From NCBI RefSeq assembly GCF_947495735.1, contig NZ_CANMAA010000001.1:1-64000 (forward strand): DNA of 64,000 bases, written 5' to 3'. Position numbers and translations under genes: made by a program. Positions within the stretch are counted from its first letter, which is position 1. Every line of letters starts with the position of its first letter. The notes beneath the pieces were generated by a model. That model had not been told where the DNA came from. It saw nothing but the letters and a program-made list of their open reading frames with translations, and searched no databases. The stretch is from an uncultured Pseudokineococcus sp. GTDB lineage: Bacteria > Actinomycetota > Actinomycetes > Actinomycetales > Quadrisphaeraceae. Positions 33,998 through 41,970 of this stretch are shown piece after piece.

Positions 33998-35413
33998 TCA
34001 GCGGCGGCCGCGCTCCGGTGCGCGCTCTCCGAACACCTGGTCGGCGGCGGAGGCGCCGCGCGCCGTCCTGGTCCGGTCCTCCTGACGAGGGGCGGAGGAG
34101 CCGTTCCCGTACCCGGAGGACAGGTCCGCCAGGTCGCGCTCCCCGACGCCGTTGACGACGACGCCGGCGATCGCCGCGCCAGCTCGCTCGAGCGTGTGGT
34201 GGAGGCGGTCGACGTGCTCCAGGCGAACCTGCCGCAAGCGGTGGACCACGACCGTGGTGTCCGTCATCGTCGCGAGCAGGGCAGGGTCGGCCACCGGGAG
34301 GGCTGCGGGGGAGTCGACCACGACGAGGTCGTACTCCTGGGTCAGGTGGTGCAGCAGGCGTTCCATCTCCGGGCTCCGGAGCACCCGCAGCGGGTTCTCC
34401 ACGGCTCGTCCGGCGGTGAGCACCTCGAGGTTCTGCACGGCAGTGGGCTCGACGGCCGAGTCGAGCGGTGCGCCGTCGAGGACGACGTCGGACAGGCCCG
34501 CGCCCTCGGGCAGCGAGAGCAGGGCGGCGACGGACGGACGGCGCAGGTCCGCGCCGACCAGGAGGACGCGCTGGCCGCCCTGGGCGGCCGCCACCGCGAG
34601 GCCCGTCGCCACGGTCGTCTTGCCCTCCCCGATCAGGGCGCTGGTCACGAGCACCGACCGGGGGGAGGCCTCGTGGGCGTAGGAGAGGCGCCCGGCGATC
34701 GTGCCGAAGACGTCGTCCTCCCGGTGGACGACGTCGTCGCCCTTGCGCGCCCGACCCACCAGACCGAGGACGGCGGGCGGGGTGTGCGTGCGGGAGAGGT
34801 CGCCGACGCGTCGCACGACGCCGTCCTTGCGCGCCAGCAGCACCGCGCCTGCCACGCCCAGGAGCGCGCCCAGCAGGAGGCCACCCGCCAGCGACACCGC
34901 CGTCGAGGGACCGTCGGCGTCCACCGGCAGCACGGGCTGCTCGACGACGCGCATCTCGATCGGCGAGACGCCGCCCTGGATCGGCGGCGGGTCGAGCTGG
35001 ACGACCAGCTCCTCGAGGAGGGCAGTGGTCACCCGCGCCGCTCGCAGGGCGCGCTGGGCGTCGGTGTCGCTGACCGTCGTGGTGAGCAGGACGGTGTCCT
35101 GGCGGACGGCGGCCTCGACGACCGGGTAGGTGCTGTCCGGCTCGACCGTCGGCAGCTGGTCCAGCACCTGGGAGCGGAAGGTGGAGCCGTTGACGATGGC
35201 GGCGTAGGACTCGGCGCGGGCGTCGACGTAGTCGCTCGCGCCCGTCGAGAAGCGGTTGGCCGCCTCTCCGGGGGCCACCAGGGCCAAGGAGTAGGTGGTG
35301 CTCGTCTCGTACACGCGGTCGCTGACGCTCACGAGAGCCAGCGCGCCGAGGAGACCGGCCACGGCCGCCAGCACGACCAGCCACCAGCGATCGCGCACCG
35401 CCGCCGTCGTCAC
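33998..35413 (-). CDS. Wzz/BY-kinase polysaccharide co-polymerase
   Basis: A 471-residue bacterial tyrosine-kinase-type chain-length regulator. TM1 is WWLVVLAAVAGLLGALALVSV, an exported loop of ~150 residues follows, and TM2 is AVSLAGGLLLGALLGVAGAVLLA. The cytoplasmic domain has Walker A SALIGEGKTTVATGLA (~259), Walker A' VLLVGADLRRPS and Walker B DLVVVDSPA (~361). The C-terminal tail holds only one Tyr (SSGYGNGS) rather than the usual Tyr cluster. Binds ATP to regulate polymer length and export. The start is uncertain: GTG at 35413 is used; a CTG four codons upstream with GGGAG spaced well is an alternative. The longer open frame upstream is shadow. Confidence 0.87.
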   Translation of the reverse strand: MTTAAVRDRWWLVVLAAVAGLLGALALVSVSDRVYETSTTYSLALVAPGEAANRFSTGASDYVDARAESYAAIVNGSTFRSQVLDQLPTVEPDSTYPVVEAAVRQDTVLLTTTVSDTDAQRALRAARVTTALLEELVVQLDPPPIQGGVSPIEMRVVEQPVLPVDADGPSTAVSLAGGLLLGALLGVAGAVLLARKDGVVRRVGDLSRTHTPPAVLGLVGRARKGDDVVHREDDVFGTIAGRLSYAHEASPRSVLVTSALIGEGKTTVATGLAVAAAQGGQRVLLVGADLRRPSVAALLSLPEGAGLSDVVLDGAPLDSAVEPTAVQNLEVLTAGRAVENPLRVLRSPEMERLLHHLTQEYDLVVVDSPAALPVADPALLATMTDTTVVVHRLRQVRLEHVDRLHHTLERAGAAIAGVVVNGVGERDLADLSSGYGNGSSAPRQEDRTRTARGASAADQVFGERAPERGRR

Positions 35414-35804
35414 AGTGGTGTCCAGCGTCTGCTCCCGTCCCTCCGGCGGTCCCCGGCCGCCGCCGCGGGACGGCGGCGGGGTGGGCGAGACCGGTTCCTG
35501 ATGGCACAGCCTGGCACAGGGGCGGGTGCCCACGGCCGGGATCCGGGCCGGTCCGGCGCCTGGGACCGGCGAGCCACCCGAGCGGGGGAGAGGCGACGGG
35601 CCGTCGTGACCCGGAGGGGTCAGCCCCGGTCCCGTCGCTGCCACGGCCGGAGGGCGGGCACCCCCGGGGTGGCAGGCGGTACCCTCCGGCGGGCTCGAGC
35701 GGGGAGGGCTCGTGAGGCGTCCGGGCGCTGGGGTGCGCCGGTCCAGGACGCCCGCGTCCCGGCGAGCGCACGAATCCGACGAGCGGCATCGCGAGGGGGC
35801 GCAC
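35414..35804. promoter_or_regulatory. 391-bp divergent region with TGGCACAG pair
   Basis: Separates the BY-kinase (minus) and GT2 (plus) genes. TGGCACAG occurs twice, 10 nt apart (35502-35509, 35512-35519), a direct repeat on one helix face that could bind a regulator. Near 35691 TACCCT may be the -10 for the GT2 gene. No gene was seen here. Confidence 0.35.
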
Positions 35805-36788
35805 GTGGAGCACGGACCCCGGGTCAGCATGGGGCTGCCCGTCTACAACGGCGAGAACTTCCTCGAGCGGCAGCTCGAGTCGCTGCTGTCGCAGACCTTC
35901 ACCGACTTCGAGCTCGTCATCTCGGACAACGCCTCCGAGGACCGCACGGAGGAGATCTGCCGCCGCTTCGCCGAGCGCGACCCGCGGATCCGCTACCACC
36001 GCAGCGACGTGAACCACGGTCTCGCGTGGAACTGGAACCGCGTCTTCGAGCTGTCCCGCGCGCCCTACTTCAAGTGGGTGGCCCACGACGACGAGCACGC
36101 CGAGACCTTCGTCGAGCGGTGCGTGGAGGTCCTCGACGCGGACCCCACGGTGGTGTGCTGCCACAGCGCGACGGTGGACGTCGACCCCGAGGGCCGGGAG
36201 ATCCGGCAGTGGCCGGCCCGGACGCTGCCCGCGTCCGAGCGCCCCTCCGTGCGCCTGGCCGACATGCTCAAGCCCTACCCGGCCTTCCAGGTCTACGGGC
36301 TCATGCGGCGGTCGGTGCTCGCCGAGACCGGCCTGCACCGGCCCATCCCCGAGATCGACCACGCCCTCCTCGCCGAGGTGGCCCTCCGGGGGCGGATCGT
36401 GGAGCTGCCCGAACCCCTGTTCCGCCGGCGTGAGCACCCCGCCCGCTCGGTGCGGGCCTTCACGACGGCGCGGGCCCGACGTGAGCTCTACCGGGACCCG
36501 ACGGCGGGGAGGGCCCGCGTGGCGGACTGGCCGGGCGTCCAGCTCAGCACCGAGATGGTGCGCGCCGTCCGTGAGGCCCCCGTCCGGGGCCGCGAGCGGG
36601 TCCTGTGCTGGCTCGCGCTGCGCCACTGGCTCGCCCGCGACGTCCGCAGGCTCGGGGCGCACCTCGTGCGGGAGGCGCTGGCGCGCGCCGGCCGTGAGGA
36701 CCTGCTGGTGGACACGGGTCTCGCCGCCCACTTGCGCGCGCGGCTGCCGCGCCGCGGGCGCAGCGGCGGGGACAGCGCCTCCGCCTGA
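35805..36788 (+). CDS. GT2 family glycosyltransferase
   Basis: A 327-residue GT-A enzyme with GTG start and GCGAGGGGG ~7 nt upstream. RVSMGLPVYNGENFLERQLESLLSQTFTDFEL, SDNASEDRTEEICRRF and KWVAHDDEHAETF (metal-binding DDE in place of DxD) are those of capsule and rhamnan glycosyltransferases. QVYGLMRRSVLAET and HALLAEVALRG follow. The longer upstream frame lacks such blocks and is ignored. It is alone on the plus strand, 235 nt before the oxidase operon. Confidence 0.86.
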   Translation: MEHGPRVSMGLPVYNGENFLERQLESLLSQTFTDFELVISDNASEDRTEEICRRFAERDPRIRYHRSDVNHGLAWNWNRVFELSRAPYFKWVAHDDEHAETFVERCVEVLDADPTVVCCHSATVDVDPEGREIRQWPARTLPASERPSVRLADMLKPYPAFQVYGLMRRSVLAETGLHRPIPEIDHALLAEVALRGRIVELPEPLFRRREHPARSVRAFTTARARRELYRDPTAGRARVADWPGVQLSTEMVRAVREAPVRGRERVLCWLALRHWLARDVRRLGAHLVREALARAGREDLLVDTGLAAHLRARLPRRGRSGGDSASA

Positions 36789-36906
36789 GCTCGAGCCGAC
36801 GCGTCCCGACGTCACTCAGGGTGGTGTCGCTACGTCGTTCGGGGGGTCCTTCGGGCATGTGGGGGACGTTGCGCGAGATCTGGTGCGCCGGGGCTACGGC
36901 ATCTCC

Positions 36907-36912
36907 TACCGT
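36907..36912 (+). promoter_or_regulatory. Candidate -10 element (TACCGT)
   Basis: TACCGT 41 nt before a small peptide ORF with a strong ribosome site and ~112 nt before the oxidase gene. No convincing -35. Confidence 0.3.
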
Positions 36913-36952
36913 CTGTGACGGAAGAGGCCGCAGTACCGACGGAGGGACACCG

Positions 36953-37030
36953 ATGCCAGGCGCGCAGCAGCAGCGCCCGCGCGGCGAGCGCGGGACGCCC
37001 GCCCGCCGTGCCGGGGGGACGTCGTGCTGA
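36953..37030 (+). CDS. Possible 25-residue leader peptide
   Basis: ATG with a strong GGAGGGA site 6 nt upstream; the peptide is MPGAQQQRPRGERGTPARRAGGTSC. It ends in a TGA 4 nt into the oxidase gene, so the oxidase GTG (37024) lies within its last codons. Overlap like this suggests translational coupling. It is rich in Arg and Gly, with a C-terminal Cys. It may be a regulatory leader, a real small protein, or chance. Confidence 0.35.
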   Translation: MPGAQQQRPRGERGTPARRAGGTSC

Positions 37031-38094
37031 GGGTGCTGGAGGACCAGCGGGCTCGCGCGGTCGACGCTCTGCCGGAGGGCGTGGCGTACTACTACGCCTC
37101 CGGGTCCGGGGACGAGGTGGCGCTCGGGGAGGCCGAGGCGGCGTGGCGGTCCTTCCGCCTGCGCCCCCGCCCGCTGCGCGACGTCTCGACCGTCGACCTT
37201 TCCACGCGCCTGCTGGGCGCGCCGCTGGGGAGCCCGCTGGGCGTGGCCCCCTCGGCCTTCCACCGGCTGGCGCACGAGGACGCCGAGGCGGCCACCGCCC
37301 GTGCGACCGGCGACGCCGGCGGGCTGTTCGTCCTCTCGACGCGCAGCTCGCTGCCGCTGGAGGACGTCGCCGCGGCGGCCACCGGGCCGTGGTGGTTCCA
37401 GGTCTACGTGATGCGCGACCGCGACCTCACCGCCCGCGTGGTGGAGCGCGCCGTCGCGGCGGGCGCCGGCGCGCTCGTCCTGACCGGTGACACGCCCTAC
37501 GTCGGGATCAAGAAGGGTCTGCAGGGCACCCGCATCGACCTGCCCGAGGACCACTTCCTCGTCAACCTGCGCCAGCACCTCGCGCCGGGGGCCGACAGCG
37601 CGCGGGCCGCCTCCCAGGACCCGTCGATCACGCTCGAGACCATCGCCTGGCTGCGGGAGATCAGCGGCCTGCCCGTCCTGGTCAAGGGGGTCCTGCGGGG
37701 GGACTCCGCCGTGGAGTGCCTGGACGCCGGCGCCGCCGGCGTCCTGGTCTCCACGCACGGCGGGCGCCAGCTCGACCGGGCCGTGCCCAGCGCGCTCGCG
37801 CTCGCCGAGGTCGTCGACGCCGTCGACGGCCGGGGGCTCGTCCTCGTCGACGGGGGGATCCGCTCCGGCGTCGACGTCCTGACCGCCCTGGCCCTCGGCG
37901 CCGACGCCGCGCTGCTGGGCCGCCCCGCGCTGTGGGCCCTGGCCGCGGGCGGCGAGGACGGCGTCCGCCGCTGCCTCGAGGCCGTCCGCGACGACCTGGC
38001 CCACGCCGCGGCGCTGGCGGGGTGCGCCGACCTGTCCGACGTGGACCGGTCCCTCGTCGCGCCTGCTCCGAACCCCTCGGGACGCCTGCCGTGA
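37024..38094 (+). CDS. FMN-dependent alpha-hydroxy-acid oxidase/dehydrogenase
   Basis: A 356-residue TIM-barrel flavoprotein of the LldD/glycolate oxidase family, oxidising an alpha-hydroxy acid to the keto acid with FMN. Seen: GVAPSAFHRLAHEDAE and FVLSTRSSLPLEDVA (flavin side), WWFQVYVMRDRD, VLTGDTPYVGIKKG (in place of the common TVDTP-x-GRR), VKGVLRGDSA (Lys near N1) and the active-site STHGGRQLD (catalytic His), then VDGGIRSGVDVLTALALGADAALLGRP (phosphate binding). Typical length. The GTG start overlaps a possible leader peptide. The next gene can begin within its stop codon (GTGA at 38091), so it is probably part of the sugar-nucleotide operon, an uncommon partner for these genes. Confidence 0.9.
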   Translation: MLRVLEDQRARAVDALPEGVAYYYASGSGDEVALGEAEAAWRSFRLRPRPLRDVSTVDLSTRLLGAPLGSPLGVAPSAFHRLAHEDAEAATARATGDAGGLFVLSTRSSLPLEDVAAAATGPWWFQVYVMRDRDLTARVVERAVAAGAGALVLTGDTPYVGIKKGLQGTRIDLPEDHFLVNLRQHLAPGADSARAASQDPSITLETIAWLREISGLPVLVKGVLRGDSAVECLDAGAAGVLVSTHGGRQLDRAVPSALALAEVVDAVDGRGLVLVDGGIRSGVDVLTALALGADAALLGRPALWALAAGGEDGVRRCLEAVRDDLAHAAALAGCADLSDVDRSLVAPAPNPSGRLP

Positions 38095-38147
38095 GCGCCC
38101 CGAGCTCCGACCACCCGGACGACCAGAAGACCAGCAGGGGGAACCCC

Positions 38148-38987
38148 ATGACCGCCGCACCAGAGAGCCAGCACCGCCCGGAGACCGCCGACATCCCCGT
38201 CGTCATCCTGTGCGGCGGCATGGGCACCCGCCTGCGCGAGGCCAGCGAGAAGCTGCCGAAGCCGCTCGTCGACATCGGCGGCGTGCCGATCCTGTGGCAC
38301 ATCATGAAGATCTACAGCGAGCACGGGTACCGGAAGTTCGTGCTCGCCCTCGGCTACAAGAGCGAGCTCATCAAGCGCCACTTCCTCGACCTGCGCGAGC
38401 AGGCCAGCGACTTCACGCTCCACCTCGCGGGCGACCACGTGCCGCAGTTCCACGACGGCGACGGCACGCACGAGGACTGGGAGGTGACCTTCGTCGAGAC
38501 CGGGCTCACCTCCGGCACCGGGGCGCGCATCGCCCGCCTCGCCGACCACCTGCAGGGGGAGACCTTCGCCCTCACCTACGGCGACGGCGTCAGCGACGTC
38601 GACCTCACCGCGCAGCTGGCCCACCACCGCGAGTCCGGCCGGGTGGCCACGGTGACCGGCGTCCACCCCACCAGCCGCTTCGGCGAGATGCGCCTGGACG
38701 AGAGCGGCTCCGCGGTCGAGGAGTTCAACGAGAAGCCCACCGTGGCCACCGGCTGGGTCAGCGGCGGGTTCTTCCTGTTCGAGCGCGCCTTCCTCACCGA
38801 CTACCTCGGCGACGACCCGGACCTCATGCTGGAGAAGCAGCCCCTGCAGCGGCTCGCCCGCGACGGGCAGCTCGGCCTGTTCGCCCACGAGGGCTTCTGG
38901 GGCAGCATGGACACCTACCGGGACTGGCTCGACCTCAACGGTCGCTGGGACTCCGGCGAGGCCGCCTGGAAGACCTGGAAGGACTGA
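38148..38987 (+). CDS. rfbF: Sugar-phosphate nucleotidylyltransferase (RfbF-like)
   Basis: A 279-residue transferase most like glucose-1-phosphate cytidylyltransferase, which makes CDP-glucose from CTP and glucose 1-phosphate. VVILCGGMGTRL is the nucleotide-binding loop, KLPKPLVDIGGVPILWHIMK the substrate-side Lys region; LTYGDGVSDVDLTAQLAHHRESGRVATVTGVHPTSRFGEM is the family signature (quoted as LTYGDGVSDVDL and TSRFGEM). ATG at 38148 has AGCAGGGGG ~6 nt upstream; an in-frame GTG at 38091 overlapping the upstream stop is the alternative start. Opens the set of four sugar-modifying genes. Confidence 0.86.
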   Translation: MTAAPESQHRPETADIPVVILCGGMGTRLREASEKLPKPLVDIGGVPILWHIMKIYSEHGYRKFVLALGYKSELIKRHFLDLREQASDFTLHLAGDHVPQFHDGDGTHEDWEVTFVETGLTSGTGARIARLADHLQGETFALTYGDGVSDVDLTAQLAHHRESGRVATVTGVHPTSRFGEMRLDESGSAVEEFNEKPTVATGWVSGGFFLFERAFLTDYLGDDPDLMLEKQPLQRLARDGQLGLFAHEGFWGSMDTYRDWLDLNGRWDSGEAAWKTWKD

Positions 38988-39048
38988 CGGCCGCGCCGAT
39001 ACCCGCCCGGACCCCCGCACCACCCGCACCCCCACCTCAGGAGCACCA

Positions 39049-40074
39049 GTGCGCGTACTCGTCACCGGCAGCGAGGGCTACCTCGGCTGCCTGCTCGGCC
39101 CCGCGCTCGCGCAGCGCGGGCACGACGTCGTCGGTCTCGACACCGGCTTCTTCACGAACGGCTGGCTCTACAACGGCGTCGAGCGCACCACCTCGACGCT
39201 GCTCAAGGACGTCCGCGACGTCACGGTGGAGGACCTGCGCGGGTTCGACGCCGTCGTCCACATGGCCGAGCTGTCCAACGACCCGCTCGGGGACCTGCTG
39301 GGCGAGGTGACCTACGCGGTCAACCACCACGGCTCGGTGCGCCTGGCGACCCTGGCCAAGGAGGCCGGCGTCAGCCGCTTCGTGCACATGTCCTCGTGCA
39401 GCGTGTACGGCGTGGCCGACGGGGTCGTCGACGAGACGTCCCCGACGAACCCGCAGACCGCCTACGCGGTGTGCAAGGAGCTGGTGGAGAAGGACGTCTC
39501 GGCGCTGGCCGACGACACCTTCTCGCCGACCTTCCTGCGCAACGCCACGGCCTTCGGCGCCTCGCCGCGCATGCGCTTCGACATCGTCCTCAACAACCTC
39601 TCCGGGCTGGCGTGGACGACGGGCGAGATCGCGATGACGAGCGACGGCAGCCCGTGGCGCCCGCTCGTGCACGCCCTCGACATCGGCAAGGCCATCCGCT
39701 GCGTGCTCGAGGCGCCCCGCGAGGCCGTCCACGCCGAGGTGTTCAACGTCGGCAGCGACGAGCAGAACTACCGCGTGCGCGACATCGCGGAGAAGGTCGC
39801 CGCCGCCTTCCCCGGCTGCACCACGAGCTTCGGCGAGCCCGGGGCCGACAACCGCAGCTACCGGGTGAGCTTCGCCAAGATCCACTCCCAGCTCCCCGGC
39901 TTCTCCTGCGACTGGGACGCCGACAGCGGCGCCCGCCAGCTGCAGGAGGTGTTCTCCCGCACCGCGATGGACGCCTCCACCTTCACCGGCCGCGGGCACA
40001 CCCGCCTCAAGCAGCTCGAGCACCTGCTGACGACCGAGCAGCTCGACCCCGAGCTCTTCTGGAGGACCCGATGA
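39049..40074 (+). CDS. NAD-dependent epimerase/dehydratase (extended SDR)
   Basis: A 341-residue short-chain dehydrogenase of the nucleotide-sugar type. VRVLVTGSEGYLGCLLG is the NAD-binding glycine motif, VHMSSCSVYGVAD the catalytic Ser region and TAYAVCKELVEK the catalytic Tyr-x3-Lys. RPLVHALDIGKAI is the substrate-binding helix. GTG start with CAGGAGC upstream, 61 nt after the cytidylyltransferase gene. It may be a dehydratase, epimerase or reductase on a CDP- or dTDP-sugar; there is no separate 4,6-dehydratase in the operon, so it could fill that step. Confidence 0.86.
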   Translation: MRVLVTGSEGYLGCLLGPALAQRGHDVVGLDTGFFTNGWLYNGVERTTSTLLKDVRDVTVEDLRGFDAVVHMAELSNDPLGDLLGEVTYAVNHHGSVRLATLAKEAGVSRFVHMSSCSVYGVADGVVDETSPTNPQTAYAVCKELVEKDVSALADDTFSPTFLRNATAFGASPRMRFDIVLNNLSGLAWTTGEIAMTSDGSPWRPLVHALDIGKAIRCVLEAPREAVHAEVFNVGSDEQNYRVRDIAEKVAAAFPGCTTSFGEPGADNRSYRVSFAKIHSQLPGFSCDWDADSGARQLQEVFSRTAMDASTFTGRGHTRLKQLEHLLTTEQLDPELFWRTR

Positions 40075-40607
40075 GGCTGACCCGCACCGCCCTCGACGGG
40101 CCGGTGGTCGTCGAGCTGGAGCACCGCGCCGACGACCGCGGCTTCTTCGCCCGCAGCTTCGACCGCGCCACCTTCGCCGAGGCCGGCCTGGAGGCGGTCG
40201 TCGAGCAGGCCAACGTCTCGTTCAACCACCGCGCGGGCACGCTGCGGGGCATGCACTACCAGCTGCCCCCGGCCACCGAGGCCAAGCTGGTGCGCTGCAC
40301 CGCCGGCGCGATCCTCGACGTCGTCGTGGACGTGCGCCCGGGCTCCCCGACGCGCCTGCAGCACGTCGCGGTCGAGCTCACGGCGGATAACCGCCGCGCG
40401 CTCTACGTGCCGCCGATGTTCGCCCACGGCTACCTCACGCTCACCGACGGCGCGGAGGTCGTCTACCAGGTGAGCGAGGCCTACACCCCGGGCGTCGAGC
40501 GGGGCCTGCGCCACGACGACCCCGTGCTGGGCATCGACTGGCCGCTTCCGGTCGCCGTCATCAGCGACAAGGACGCCGCCTGGCCCCTCCTGGAGGCCGG
40601 CGCGTGA
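40071..40607 (+). CDS. dTDP-4-dehydrorhamnose 3,5-epimerase-like cupin (RmlC/RfbC family)
   Basis: A 178-residue cupin. DDRGFFARSFD and NVSFNHRAGTLRGMHYQL (His and Lys/Tyr acid-base residues of RmlC), then AILDVVVDVRPGSPT and YVPPMFAHGYLTLTDGAEVVYQVSEAYTPGVERGLRHDDP. Epimerises or isomerises a 4-keto sugar. ATGA overlap with the SDR gene; GGAGG ~5 nt upstream. Of the usual length. Confidence 0.9.
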   Translation: MRLTRTALDGPVVVELEHRADDRGFFARSFDRATFAEAGLEAVVEQANVSFNHRAGTLRGMHYQLPPATEAKLVRCTAGAILDVVVDVRPGSPTRLQHVAVELTADNRRALYVPPMFAHGYLTLTDGAEVVYQVSEAYTPGVERGLRHDDPVLGIDWPLPVAVISDKDAAWPLLEAGA

Positions 40608-41911
40608 TCCTCGTCGACACGGCGCTGGCGCGGCGCGAGGCCGAGGGTCGCCCGGTCCGCGTGGCGATGGTCGGCGCCGGGTTCATGGGGCGCGGCGTCG
40701 CCAACCAGATCATCGGCAGCACGCCGGGCATGCGCCTCGTCGGCGTCTCCAACCGCCACCTCGACGGCGCCGTGCGCGCCTACCGCGAGGCGGGCGTGGA
40801 GGACGTCGACGTCGTGCACGACGCCGCGTCGGCGTCCGCGTCGATCGCCGCGGGCCGGCCCGTCGTCACCGAGGACGCGCTCGCGCTGGTGACGGCCGAC
40901 GGCGTCGACGTCGTCTGCGACGTCACCGGCGCGGTCGAGTTCGGCGCCGAGGTGACGCTGGCGGCCTTCGCGGCCGGCAAGCACGTCGTCACCATGAACG
41001 CCGAGCTTGACGGCACGGTGGGGCCGCTGCTGTCGGTCCTGGCCGAGCGCGCGGGGGTCGTGTTCTCCGGCGTGGACGGCGACCAGCCCGGCGTGGAGGT
41101 CAACCTCCACCGCTTCGTCACCGGCCGCGGGCTCACCCCGCTCGTCCTGGGCAACATCAAGGGACTGCAGGACACCCAGCGCACGCCCACCACGCAGGCC
41201 GGCTTCGCGGCCAAGTGGGGGCAGGACCCGGCCATGGTCACCAGCTTCGCCGACGGGACGAAGGTCTCCTTCGAGCAGGCGATCGTGGCCAACGCCACGG
41301 GCATGACCGTGGAGCGCCGGGGCATGGGCGGTCGCGACCACCGGGGCCACGTCGACGAGCTGACCGGCGCCTACGACGTCGAGCAGCTGCGCGCGCTCGG
41401 CGGCGTCGTGGACTACGTGGTCGGTGCCCAGCCGGGCCCGGGCGTCTTCTGCCTGGCGACCGTGGAGGACCCCAAGCAGCGCCACTACCTCGACCTCTAC
41501 AAGCTGGGGCCGGGGCCGCTGTACAGCTTCTACACGCCCTACCACCTGTGCCACTTCGAGGTGCCGGCGTCGCTGGCCCGCGCGGTGCTGTTCGACGACG
41601 CCGTCATCCGGGCCTCCGGTGCCCCCCGCGTCGAGGTGGTCGCCACGGCCAAGCGCGACCTGGCGCCCGGCGAGGTGCTCGACGGCCTCGGGGGCTACGA
41701 CACCTACGGCGAGGCGGAGACCGCGGCGGCGACGGCGGCCGATCGGCTGCTGCCGATGGGCGTCGCCGAGGGCTGCCGCGTCCTGCGCCCGGTGCGCCAG
41801 GGCGCCACGCTCACCGAGGACGACGTCGAGCTGCCCGCGGGGCGGCTGGTGGACGACCTGCGCCGCCAGCAGGCGGAGCTCTTCGCCGGGGACGCCGCTC
41901 CGCTCGGCTGA
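40604..41911 (+). CDS. SAF-domain NAD(P)-dependent oxidoreductase (COG4091-like)
   Basis: A 435-residue protein. RVAMVGAGFMGRGVANQII is the Rossmann NAD(P) motif; DVVCDVTGAVEFGAEVTLAAFAAGKHVVTMNAELDGTVGP resembles homoserine-dehydrogenase-type folds (cited as CDVTGAVEFG and VVTMNAEL). A C-terminal SAF domain (LAPGEVLDGLGGYDTYGEAE, VRQGATLTEDDVELP) follows at ~350-425. Members are annotated as predicted homoserine dehydrogenase-like; some sit in sugar operons. It is the last gene of the operon, GTGA-coupled to the epimerase. The reaction is unknown: oxidation or reduction of a modified sugar or its carboxylate is plausible. Confidence 0.85.
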   Translation: MILVDTALARREAEGRPVRVAMVGAGFMGRGVANQIIGSTPGMRLVGVSNRHLDGAVRAYREAGVEDVDVVHDAASASASIAAGRPVVTEDALALVTADGVDVVCDVTGAVEFGAEVTLAAFAAGKHVVTMNAELDGTVGPLLSVLAERAGVVFSGVDGDQPGVEVNLHRFVTGRGLTPLVLGNIKGLQDTQRTPTTQAGFAAKWGQDPAMVTSFADGTKVSFEQAIVANATGMTVERRGMGGRDHRGHVDELTGAYDVEQLRALGGVVDYVVGAQPGPGVFCLATVEDPKQRHYLDLYKLGPGPLYSFYTPYHLCHFEVPASLARAVLFDDAVIRASGAPRVEVVATAKRDLAPGEVLDGLGGYDTYGEAETAAATAADRLLPMGVAEGCRVLRPVRQGATLTEDDVELPAGRLVDDLRRQQAELFAGDAAPLG

Positions 41912-41927
41912 CCGGCTCCCGCGCGCA

Positions 41928-41970
41928 GCGCGCCGCCGACCGGCCCGTCACGGGCCGGTCGGCGGCGCGC
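41928..41970. terminator. 20-bp perfect hairpin, convergent terminator
   Basis: GCGCGCCGCCGACCGGCCCG and its exact complement enclose a TCA triloop. The loop is the reverse of the stop codon (TGA) of the phosphopantetheinyl transferase gene, so the 5' arm of its message holds the last codons. It sits 16 nt past the SAF oxidoreductase stop and so separates the sugar operon from the peptide operon. Confidence 0.85.

Noticed and set aside
32094-36815. A 1573-codon minus-strand frame across the second export set.
   Set aside because: It covers several well-supported plus-strand genes and shows no family motifs; a compositional shadow.
36953-38094. A mycofactocin-like system (small peptide plus FMN dehydrogenase).
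   Set aside because: No radical-SAM maturase, no precursor-binding gene, and the peptide lacks the conserved C-terminal Val-Tyr of mycofactocin precursors.
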